From the NCBI GenBank assembly GCA_030062745.1, contig CP099849.1:7362586-7426585 (forward strand): a stretch of 64,000 bases of DNA, given 5' to 3'. This document shows, one piece after another, positions 34,601-44,156 of this stretch. The notes under the pieces are model-generated. The model did no database searches, had not been told where the DNA came from, and saw nothing but the letters and a program-made list of their open reading frames with translations. The DNA is from Capitulum mitella. Its lineage: Eukaryota; Arthropoda; Thecostraca; Pollicipedomorpha; Pollicipedidae. Position 1 is the stretch's first letter. Each line of letters begins with the position of its first letter. A program made the position numbers and the translations under genes.

Positions 34601-35616
34601 AGGCATAAACGCCTGTCACGACCTCCTGCCCTCTCTCCGATACATAATGTACGGATGTCCCCTTATACCTTTAGAGCACCCACAATCATTTCGCAAAAAC
34701 CACACCCATGCCGGGAGTAGTGATAACCCTATGGGCAACAGTACGACGGACATCGCTGTGCATCAGTTGCTACACGACGTAATGTTGCAACATTTTAGCC
34801 ATGAGCACTGATGCTTGGCTTCTGTTTTTCCTTATGATGACTTGCCTACAGCGTTATGTTTATTCCGGTCCACTATAGGAGACCCCGCCCCACCCCCCGA
34901 AACCCAATGACATCATTCCTGCAGAATCCCGTGGCAATAACCATGACCGACGACCGTAGTCTGTGATCCTGTTGATCAGTGAATCAGCCGCGAGGGCTGC
35001 CGGGCCTGACCGCTGCCGAATCCGCCAGGCTCCGGCGACTACAGCCTCTGCCGAAAGGAGTCAGCAGGAGTCGCAGAGTCGACCGGCCACCCAGGAGCCG
35101 GCAGCTCCGACCGCCGAGTCGCCGGCCCCCGTCACCGGCGCGCTGTACCAGCCGAACGTGGCGCACGTGCTGCGTCAGCTGCTGCCGGGACTGAGTGGCG
35201 CCCCCCAGCCGCCGGCAGGCGGCGTTCGTGAGTCCCAGACGCGCCGAGAGGTGGCAGCACCGGTCCGAGCTCTGTGGGGAAACGTGGGCACGAGGTGACT
35301 AGCGAGCGCTCAGGTCAAATGGCCTGAGTGGTTCAAGTTTTCTCCGTTCTCATGTTCAATTCTCCGTCGTCTCATGACGCGTTTCGGCGTTTTCTGTTTC
35401 TCGCATGACGCCGGTGGTCTCTACAGCTCTCATAGCGGCGACCTGCGGGCCTTTTCAGCTGGCGAGCTGTTCTTCAGGAGGGCGCCGCAGCCTCAGCTGA
35501 GCCCGGCGGAGGCGGCCGCCGTGCGCCAGCTGGCCGCCGGCTACCGCGAGTCGGCCAGCTTTCTGCGTCGCTCAGCGGACGAGCTGGAAGTCCTCGTGCA
35601 GCAAAGCGGCCTCTAG
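31624..35616 (+). CDS. NOL4: Nucleolar protein 4-like (NOL4/NOL4L family), C-terminal 284 residues, five exons
   Basis: A nuclear/nucleolar protein of poorly known biochemical role. Exons: 31624-31764, 32110-32265, 33035-33235, 35029-35227 and 35459-35616, all in frame, with phases 0, 0, 0 and 1. An acidic stretch ([17 protein letters not shown]) precedes DPERLKAFN. The family core spans the next junction: [55 protein letters not shown]. Then come [20 protein letters not shown] and the conserved C-terminus [20 protein letters not shown] plus [15 protein letters not shown]. These match vertebrate NOL4 closely. The intron after 32265 has a GC donor (AAG|GCGAGT). The first visible exon begins in phase 0 after a normal acceptor, so upstream exons exist but were not found. 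The middle exon (35029-35227) is low-complexity and less certain at its 5' end. Confidence 0.9.
32619..32674 (-). mobile_element. Tail-only LINE micro-copy, divergent subfamily, with target-site duplication
   Basis: 56 bases aligned to the LINE tail unit with many differences (GGGCGCAAAATGACC instead of GGGCGCCGAATGACC). It is flanked by a perfect 14-base direct repeat, TTGCGAAGGTGATT, at 32605-32618 and 32675-32688. It lies in a NOL4 intron. Confidence 0.85.
32815..33033 (+). repeat. Degenerate TGACC/TGATC-rich tract before a NOL4 exon
   Basis: Irregular repetition of CCTGACC, TCTGACC, ACTGATC and CCTGGCC units. It runs directly up to the splice acceptor at 33034 and forms its pyrimidine-rich tract. 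It is probably a decayed pentamer-type simple repeat. Confidence 0.6.
33236..35028. other. NOL4 intron, nothing recognised
   Basis: A 1.8 kb intron with short open frames only. GC content drops sharply from the exon edge to the middle. Confidence 0.45.
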
Positions 35617-36822
35617 ATGGTGCCACGTCCAGCGTGGGGTCTTCGGGTCGGCGGACTCGCAACGAAGCCAATAGAGCTTTCCGTGGGACGTGGAAAAGCT
35701 GCCAGATGCGAGAAGCGCGTCGTCTAGCGTGTCACACTGCGACAGGGTCAAGAACTGATTAACGTTTGGCGATTTCGATAGAACGGCAAATTACCGGACA
35801 ATGTTTTTCGGATATCCTCTGACTTGTTCAGGCATGTCTGAGTACTTCAGAAATGTTAATCACGTCCCACTGACGACGTCTGTCACCGTTTTCTTGCGAT
35901 ACACCCGCACTCGTGAGACTAAACAATCATCACAAATGTGTTGAGAACAAATGGAAATTACAAATGTGTGGACAATACCAAAGCGGTTGGTGGCGGTACA
36001 CTGTGATCAGTGCGGTGGTCTGCCGATCATTGACAGTGGATGTGACTATGAACGGTTGAATAGTGACAAAAATGTGTTATCTGTTCGTTGAAACATTGCA
36101 AAAAAAGATGCGGTGTCTTTCTGCCTTCCCCCATCGGAAAAAAAGAAACAGTTTGGCGTGAAAAACTTCCACTTGAAACGGATTCCATATGCGTCTTAGG
36201 TGCGTCATTCCATGTATCGCTTACTGCGTAAATAATTTAAACTCGAGAATACTGTGAATGTATTGTATTCTGAATGTAAATAAATGCGGGAAGGAAGCAT
36301 TTTTGCATTTGTTAAATAGAACGGAAATGAAGACGGGCTAGAGAAGCCTTTCATTTATTTGAAGGAAGACATTGAACTGGCGGTCTTTCGCGTATTTTGT
36401 GATACGTCCCGAACCTTCATTAGTTTGGAAACGTATGTAGATATAACGATTCGTAATGTGTGGCGTAAGAGACAAAGCCGTCTGTTACCAACGCCAGTGG
36501 TCTGCATGAGGCTCAAAAACGCTTTGAAATTATGTTTTGCTTGACAGACAGCAGGGTGCGCTTTGTGTAGTCTGCACGTGAAACGTTGAAAATATTAAAA
36601 AATGCGCGTTTTTCGAAATGGTTCTCAGCTTTCTCTGTGTTCTCAGTTCATATTTCCAGTGTGATTGACATTGAAGGCTCGTTATTGTCATAACTGTGAG
36701 ATGTCCAGCCAACAGCCCATCGATTTCGGTTTTCATTTTGCTGCAGTAGCCTCGACCACAGTATGTACTGAAACATTTCCCGCTTTTGCACCTTAGAACA
36801 ACATATACAGAAACGCTAATGC
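35617..36822. other. NOL4 3' flank and receptor 5' flank
   Basis: AATAAA at 36279-36284, 663 bases after the NOL4 stop, is the likely polyadenylation signal. TTTTGCACCTTAG ending at about 36796 could be the acceptor of a leader intron just before the receptor ATG. Confidence 0.4.
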
Positions 36823-38130
36823 ATGGGCCTTGTTAAGGGACTGCTCGTTACTGTCGCCAAGAATCCAAGGCTGATTCCGAAAATGGCCGCCGAAGGACGA
36901 CATTTTTCACCATTTCCTGGTTACGTCGCTGAGAACATTACGTCACTGGAACGCGACTGGGACTTTGGACGTATTTGCCTAGCGGTTAGTCTGGCCACCG
37001 TAAGCGTCATCACCGTGCTGGGTAACGCACTAATTCTGGTTGCAATTGCAACAAGTCGTCCTCTGAGGGCAATGCCCTTCAGTATTTTCCTGGCGAACAT
37101 GGCCTTTACAGACCTACTGGTTGGTGCCGTTCTGGATACTTTGTGGGGCGTCTATAGCGTTTACGGCACGCTGTCGTTGGACGGAGGAGTTGCCTGCCAT
37201 ATCTACCTCGGCTTGGAGTACCTCATCTCGTTCGCCACGCCGTCAGGGTTGCTGGCGATCGCCAGCGACCGGGCATGGGAAGCGCGCTGGCCGGCCCACC
37301 ATCTGCGCCACAATAGTCGCCGCCGTACCGCCGCCTCCGTGCTGCTCAGCTGGCTATACCCAATGCTGTTCTGGGTACCTGCTTTCACGTGGGACCGCAT
37401 GCGTCATCCTTACCGATTTGGTGACTGTTTCTTCGACCACGAAAACCACGTGTCGCTGACGTACATCCTGGCGACGCTCGGCTACCTTATCCCCCTGTTG
37501 GCGGCGTTCGTCTGTTACGCCGTCATGGCGCACACAATGTTCTGGAGTCGACGTCGACAGGAGAAGAAGGAAGAGGCCGACGAACAACGCGTGCGGCTCA
37601 GCTCCATGGTGCCGTCCCAGGGAGGCTTCATCGTGTCCCGCCTATCGCTCTTCGTGCAGCAGCCGTTCGACGAAAACTACCAGCCGCCGGAAAACGCGTC
37701 CGAGGCGTCAGAGATTTCCGACGAGGAAGACATCCCGGACATGGTCTTTTTCAAGGACTTCACCGACTCCGAGCTGGCCGACGCCCGCTTCGAGCACCAC
37801 TTGGAAAGGCGTTCGTTCTACCTGCTGACCGCCAAGCTGGTCGTCTACATGTGCAGCTGGACGCCCTACTTTGTCACCTTCTTCAGTTCGACAGGCGGGC
37901 ACGTGCGCCTGCCGCCGCGATTCGTCATGTTCAGCGTGTGGAACACGTACATCAACGCCGCCGTCAACCCGCTGCTCACCATTCTGTCGGGCGAGCACGT
38001 CAGCATCCACATCCAGAACATGGTGGCCAACGGTCGGTATGCCGTCGCGAGGCAGTTCAAGTGCTCCTGCGGTGCCCAAGTGGAGATGGAGCAGGAGGCT
38101 CCTGAACCCGAACCTGTTCCAGTGGTATGA
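36823..38130 (+). CDS. Aminergic-like orphan class A GPCR, intronless
   Basis: 435 residues in one exon with seven membrane segments; it would act at the plasma membrane through a G protein. The N-terminus has one glycosylation site (Asn38, NIT). Conserved features are GNALILV (Asn68, 1.50), LANMAFTDLLVG (Asp97, 2.50), Cys125 with partner Cys202, Trp177 (4.50), Pro224 (5.50), SWTPYF (Trp346, Pro348) and TM7 WNTYINAAVNPLL, with Trp373 (7.40) and Tyr376 (7.43) as in amine receptors. Closest feel is muscarinic/histamine (DRxWEARWP). Odd residues are Glu132 where amine receptors have Asp3.32, DRA (149-151) for DRY, and NPLLT for NPxxY. The third loop is about 90 residues and acidic. Met21 is an alternative start. 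The ligand is unknown. I see no frame damage. Confidence 0.85.
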   Translation: MGLVKGLLVTVAKNPRLIPKMAAEGRHFSPFPGYVAENITSLERDWDFGRICLAVSLATVSVITVLGNALILVAIATSRPLRAMPFSIFLANMAFTDLLVGAVLDTLWGVYSVYGTLSLDGGVACHIYLGLEYLISFATPSGLLAIASDRAWEARWPAHHLRHNSRRRTAASVLLSWLYPMLFWVPAFTWDRMRHPYRFGDCFFDHENHVSLTYILATLGYLIPLLAAFVCYAVMAHTMFWSRRRQEKKEEADEQRVRLSSMVPSQGGFIVSRLSLFVQQPFDENYQPPENASEASEISDEEDIPDMVFFKDFTDSELADARFEHHLERRSFYLLTAKLVVYMCSWTPYFVTFFSSTGGHVRLPPRFVMFSVWNTYINAAVNPLLTILSGEHVSIHIQNMVANGRYAVARQFKCSCGAQVEMEQEAPEPEPVPVV

Positions 38131-39271
38131 GCGGCATATGTTTAGATGCATTGTTCAAAAGCGGTATGCACTTTTGTTATAAATGGTATAAATGACGTCA
38201 GCGTAGAAGGAAACAATGAGTACCAGACGGTTCTGGTACTCATTATTTCCGAATGCGGTATATCTGGGGACCGAAAATGAAGGTTTCAGATATGCTCTGC
38301 TAGTCCGAACAATTCCAACAGGCCAGAGCTGAGCGGCGTAGCATCTGAGTGCGGTGCGTAAGCAACGCGGATTGTGAACTGAGAGAGAAAACATGAAACG
38401 AAGGAGGGCGTAGCTTACAACTAAGTGCAGTATTCCATGGCTTCGGATACAGCGGTGATGTGAAAGGCAGTGACTAGAACATGCATGTTTAAATGCACGT
38501 TAGTTAAAGTTAGCAAAGAAAATGTTTTCATTTGTTGATCTGCAATATTTCGCTTTTGTTTCGACAGCGAATACATCGTGTTGGGCGAAGTGAAGCATTT
38601 CTGAGATTTTCGAATCGGATGATGATATCTACGCCTGAGAATTACTTTTTCCGTGCTCATTTGTACTAAGATGCTCAGATGTCTATTCAAATGAATCTAA
38701 GTGAAGTGTAAATATTTCTCTTAATTTCTGCTCTTATGCTCCGCATTTGGTTTCAGTGCCTTAAATTATGTTGACAGGATATGACTCAAATGGCGTTGCC
38801 AAGGTACAGGGGCAAGTGACACCGTGTGACTCTCCCCCCACCCGGGTTGAAAATCTGATCGTTTTTTCACACAACAAAAATGAGGATGAGTAAGGATTTC
38901 CGACATTCGAGAACGAAGTCCCCGAAAGCCAAGAGGTCTTCAGCTTTGATGGGTTTACCTTTGTCCAGCCCCTTCCTAGGCAAAATTTTGGCTTCGCAAC
39001 TCTGAATCTCAAGTTGCTCTCCATGCAACTAACAGGAACTGATCTTTTATCAGAGCGACCATTGCAATGTGCTCAGGAGTACGTTAGGTGCAGGGGGAAG
39101 GGAAGCGGGCTGCGACACGCAATGTTGGCTGTGGGGGATGTGGGACGTGCCAACTTCCTTTCCGAAATAAAAACCAGTGTATTTTGATTATTTAATTTTT
39201 ACATTTGAAGGGATTTTTATTTCGATTATGCACGGAGTACGTTCATTAGTAGATTAATTCAATGATGATTG
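38131..39271. other. Receptor 3' flank
   Basis: AATAAA at 39166-39171 is a possible polyadenylation signal, over 1 kb from the stop. CCAGACGGTTCTGG at 38223-38236 is a short hairpin. No gene is recognised. Confidence 0.35.
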
Positions 39272-39300
39272 GTTAGTTAGTTAGTTAGTTAGTTAGTTAT

Positions 39301-39386
<86 letters not shown>

Positions 39387-39458
39387 GGTTGGTTGGTTGG
39401 TTGGTTGGTTGATTGGTTGGTTGGTTGGTTGGTTGGCTGGTTGGCTGGTTGGTTGGTT
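39272..39458. repeat. (GTTA)n-(GGTT)n compound microsatellite
   Basis: About 115 bases of TTAG/GTTA tetramers pass into about 70 bases of GGTT tetramers with a few GGCT variants. The GGTT unit equals the tail repeat of the LINE micro-copies, although no LINE hairpin adjoins it. Confidence 0.95.
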
Positions 39459-42307
39459 AGCTAGATAAGCTCATAGATTAGTTCATTAATTTCGCAAAAT
39501 ATTATCACCATTTGTCATTCCTTTAGCATGATGAGAGATGGTGCGTATTTTCTCTTTCGTATGGAAAGAGTCCGATGCGACGAGTAACGATGTGCCGGGT
39601 CGTCCATCCGGTGAGAGTGGTGCGACTGTCACGGGACAAATGCACAACTGACCCAGTCTTGGGGTAAACCAAGTCAGTCTGAAACGACAGTAGTTCGTTT
39701 CCCGGAGTTATCTCGGCTCATCGATGTAGGAGCGTTTTCCAAGTTGATATGGCAAATGCCATTTCAAGGCTCCTTCCATGACGTCAATCCTTCGATTGCA
39801 TGACGAACCAGCCAACATCAGAGAACGCATCCACCTTCATATTCCCTTCTGTCTCGCAAATTATTGGCTGCACTCTACCAGAAGCGGCTCCTAAGACAGA
39901 AAATGAAATAACTGATAAAATATTTTCTAGAATTTCTTTTGTCCCAAGAAGCAAGATCCCTCAGAAGTATTGCCACAAAGTTTATTTGGACAAATGCAAA
40001 AGTCAGTCATAAAAACGACCTACGAAGTGGCTGATTAAAGCCATCAATCTGAACCATGTAGTTTATGTATTTTCCACTTCGTACTGAAACTTCCGGCACC
40101 GCCTGGCGTGTTCTTATACCCGCGACCGCCTGTGTGGTGTCAAAAAGGGCACCACCGATGTCTCAGGATCAAAGCTTCGGATCTGAACAGGACTATCACC
40201 AGTCGATAGCCCTGAGTTTTGCGATTCAGAAAACCTATGTTAGCCCTGGTCACGTGACTGATGGCGTCACAGGTCACGCAAAACGCATGACACGACGCCT
40301 GAAAAACTGACACTGACTCGTACATCATATCATCGGCTATACCAATTTTGGAGACTTCAACTGGGCATTAACAGAAAGGTTAACATATTCCGCATCAGAA
40401 ACATGTCAAATTGTAAAAAAACGAATTTGAATGAATGAAGTCAAACTAGGTCACTTGAAACACTGATATTACTTTACATGCCAAAGATCGATACTTACTC
40501 GCAGCCGTTTTGATCCACGTGACAAAATGAGCGGAAGTGACACCTTCTGATGATCACTTTTGCATTACCTGCTTCTCATCAGGTCAGGGTCATTCTAGGT
40601 CAGATAAACTGCAGGGTCAGATAAAATTGCACTACCCTTCCAGACGAAGAGCAATAGTGGTTCACTGGAATTTTGAACTACGTCAAGGAGAGAAGTGAAA
40701 TGACATCTCGTGAGAATTAAATCTGCTCTGTCTGCTCCTTATCGAGTCAAGCTCAAACCAGGTCAGGACAGACAGTCATTTTCCATTTAATGACCAGGAA
40801 TAATAATTGCTCTCTGCTGCTATTGAACGATCTTCCAAAGAAAATGTACTTCACTTTGTTTTGACATCAACCCGTAACGTGACTTGACATGACCTCACGT
40901 TGCATATAGTGAACCTTGCTAAGATGCGAATGTAGATTTGCTTGTCTGGTTTAAACGATGGGAAACGTCAGCGGCAACCACTTTTGTCACCTACAATGCA
41001 GATCAGTCACAAATCAAATCACAATGCACAACAAATCAAATAAAATCACAGTGCAACCACATGTCATCATGCATGCGACCTAGCATGACCTCTAATGTTT
41101 GCGTGTCACGGTTGTATATCATTTTGGGGACCGCGTCCTATGTAAATACAGATAATTCATGCATTATATTCGCGAATAGTACAAAAAATGGAACACTACG
41201 AAGTTTCATTTTTGCCGTGTTTTTTGCAGTATTTGACACCCTCCATGCGGTGCCGAATTAAGCATGAGGCCAGAAGTGTGCTCTATGTACCATTCCTTTC
41301 CGTTTCTTTTTTGCTTTTTGTGTTTTTCTTTTCTTAATTTACGTTTTCTTAGCTTATCCCAGTTTGTACCCGAGCATGGTATTGCTTGCGAGGAGGGTGG
41401 CGTTACTAGCTTGTTACCTCCTTGCCCGGTTCGCGAGGCCCATCACTATCATCCGTGGCGGGATTGGATTTAGGAAAAAAAGAATGACGGGAATGGCGTG
41501 ACCCGAAGCGATTCTTAGCGCAGAGTAGAAACCATGGTATTTAACGTAACTGGATCGCACGAGCATGGGAGGGCACCCCTGCTTACCTGTTAACGGGTAG
41601 GGGAACTAAAAAAAAGCTCACAGTTGACCCCTAAAATCTGAAGCCGACTGGATTGCCTCTAAAAGATCCTCTGGAAGACAGACATGCAAACCAATTTAGC
41701 ACCACCAGAAAGATGGCACAATTGTTTATCAGGTGAGTGCAATATTTGGCACAGAGCATCAGTCCTATTTGGCACACGATGGCCTTACAAGATTGATAGG
41801 TCGAAAAAAACCGCACAAAGCATGCAACGAAGAAGGCAAGGCACTCGCATTCACTCATTTTCCGCTGGAGGAAGCTTCAAAATCAACCATAAGCAGTATT
41901 TTAAGGAATGTCGACAATGACCAGTCTCTCGAAAGGAAGACGGTAAGTGGGAGAAAGCCGATGAAAACGACGTCGAACTGGGTTCACATGATCAATCGGA
42001 AATTGACCAATATATGGCTCTCTTCGGGAGGCTTCTAGGAGAAAAATACAATGTGTCTGGAGTCCCATTCAACGGCGCTTCGAAAACGAACGCTATCTGA
42101 GTTACTGAACGAGCGAGAAGGCAACCTAGCAAGCACCGCAGCAAAAGAAGAGGAATTTGCAAGGGAGCTGGAAGCTCTGTCACGGGCTGTTCAGCCCGGA
42201 GTGTCGATTTGACGTCGTTCATGGACGATCGGGCATGCTTCGGCATTCCTGGCAGAGTTCGTGAACCGGAGGCTTAGCACCAATGACACTACTGCACACT
42301 TGCCATA
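39459..42307. other. Intergenic, AGGTCA-rich repeat debris
   Basis: AGGTCA/TGACCT half-sites cluster between 40440 and 40900. Open frames at 40938-42220 have no recognisable domain and I assign none of them. Confidence 0.4.
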
Positions 42308-42455
42308 ATGGCTGCTACACTCATGCCTTGGTTGTTTGTGAGTACGGCTCTGGCGGCGGTCCTGTCGGTCTGGGCGCCGCAGGCTGAAGGAGCTGCCGTT
42401 GACCCGACACAGATGGCCCATATGGCCCTCTCCTTGCAGCACCTTACTGAAGGAG
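42308..42455 (+). CDS. Candidate first coding exon with signal peptide, gene unknown
   Basis: A strong start context (AtaATGG) opens MAATLMPWLFVSTALAAVLS, a good signal peptide with likely cleavage after QAEG-A. A short helix-prone segment follows (DPTQMAHMALSLQHL). The exon can end at GAAGGAG|GTAATT (42455) in phase 1. That phase fits the second exon of the M13 gene at 47146, so it could be an alternative, secreted-form first exon. It could equally belong to an unseen small secreted peptide gene. No downstream exon was found in between. Confidence 0.4.
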
Positions 42456-42553
42456 GTAATTCCCACCTTTCTAATGAAGAACGTCCAATTGTCCATGCGT
42501 GTGTACCTGCGTAGGCTGGCATGCCTGCGGCTTGCTCAGACACGGACTGCCGA

Positions 42554-42614
42554 TTGGTTGGTTGGTTATTGGGGCTTAGGGGCGCACCGACTGCAGGGTC
42601 ATTCGGCGCCCAAA
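42554..42614 (-). mobile_element. Tail-only micro-copy of the LINE 3' end, perfect target-site duplication
   Basis: 61 bases carrying only the LINE hairpin and tail, flanked by perfect 12-base repeats ACGGACTGCCGA at 42542-42553 and 42615-42626. The body is nearly identical to the LINE at 285-340, so it is recent. Confidence 0.9.
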
Positions 42615-43689
42615 ACGGACTGCCGAGAACCGTGGGAAAGACCGGAAAGGCGGCAAACAACGGACGCTGGCAACGCAGGTGTCATTCTTCGACGCTTGCG
42701 GGCGGCGCTTTCTGTTTAAAGGCTTTGCGCTGTGCAGAAAAACATAGTGTAAGGTGTGAACTGAACACAGTCTTCGGCACATTCCCTTTTCCGTTTCGGT
42801 AACAAATGATGTCTATCAGAGATTTCGGGCATTACGTTCATCGCCAGAATGCGCAGTCGTACAAAAACGCCAGCTCCTTCCGAGGTCTTAGGGATTTTCC
42901 TCCACACTCCGAAGATTGCAGGGGACGCATGTTCCACGTTCCCCACGGTTCCCCACGTCCCCTACAATTAGGTGGCCACTGAGATCACCAGGCGAAGCGT
43001 GACAGTGACGTCATAATCGCCAACTCATCGGCAAAGGCAAGGTCAGAGAAATAACGTAAATTGGAATAACCAGTTGTGCGGCTTCCCGATGGCCGGTCAG
43101 TATGCAGAGTCGGTATGCAAATAAGCGCATTTGCTTTGCAGACGAGTACGGAGGCGGCTTTGTTCAGGAATGTTTTGTCCATGCAGACCATGACCGGGTC
43201 TGATCCGCTGCAAAGCGAGTGATTCCTCTTCAGTGCATCTGACTACAGAAACAATGTCGACCAGTTGTCCGCCAAAGGTTTTCCCACAGTCTCGAGCCTG
43301 ACCACATTGCGTCCCGTCTTGAAGCGCCAATGGTGCTGACAGGCTGAAACAAGCTGACGAATTGACGACTAGCATTGATGAGTTGACAAGTAACTACCTC
43401 GTGGGGAAATAAGCTGCTCAATGTTGCGATGCCGTGAAGGTAATAGGAGATGTCTTTGTCCCATTAAATCCGATCCTCAAAATTCTTTCTTTCCGGGACA
43501 CTTACGGTATCAGTCAAACCTCTCTCCTATGAACGGAATTACGCATTAATTTGGGAGGGTCCGGGCCCCCCAGTTTTGGTCTAGCGGTCCCTCAACTTTA
43601 GACTATTATCCTGTGGGGCCAATTACCTCAGCGCTACGAAACTTATTTTCTCAGGGGGGGAGGAGGCATCGCGTTTAACGAACGAGGGC

Positions 43690-44156
43690 CTCGTTCACTT
43701 CCAGACCATCCTGCCGTGGTGAGCAGCGCCAGAGGCTGCCGGCCAGCTCTGCTGGTCCGCCCACCAAACCAGTCCCAGAGGGCACCGGTCTATCAGCGGT
43801 CGACCTGACCTGACCGACGGACGGCGCCCGTCGCTGACGACGATGCGCGCGTCGGAGCCGCGGCCGCCGCCAGTCGGCGTCGGCGGCCAGCGGGTAGGCG
43901 GCGTCGGCGGTGGCGGCAGGGCTCGGTCGGCGGCTCCTGGTCGGCGGACAACAGCGCTGTGATCAGCGGTCCGGTGCGAACTAATCCCGGCATTGCAGCT
44001 CAGGTCAGAAACTGACGGACGGCTGCGTCGACGTTCGCTGCTGTCGGGAGTCGTGCCCTTCCCCCACCCCTCCCATCCCACCCCTACGCCGAGAGCCCAC
44101 GCTCGCCGCGTCCTCCCACGGATCCCAGACGCGGTAACTTTCGTTCACGAGCAACC
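43690..44156 (+). promoter_or_regulatory. GC-rich 5' flank of the M13 gene
   Basis: CpG-dense sequence just before the ATG at 44157. Probably promoter and 5' leader. No TATA box was recognised. The sequence between 42627 and 43689 shows nothing identifiable. Confidence 0.4.

Noticed and set aside
41264-42220. Cluster of overlapping short frames as a possible gene
   Set aside because: No consistent frame, splice pattern or recognisable motif. Probably repeat debris.
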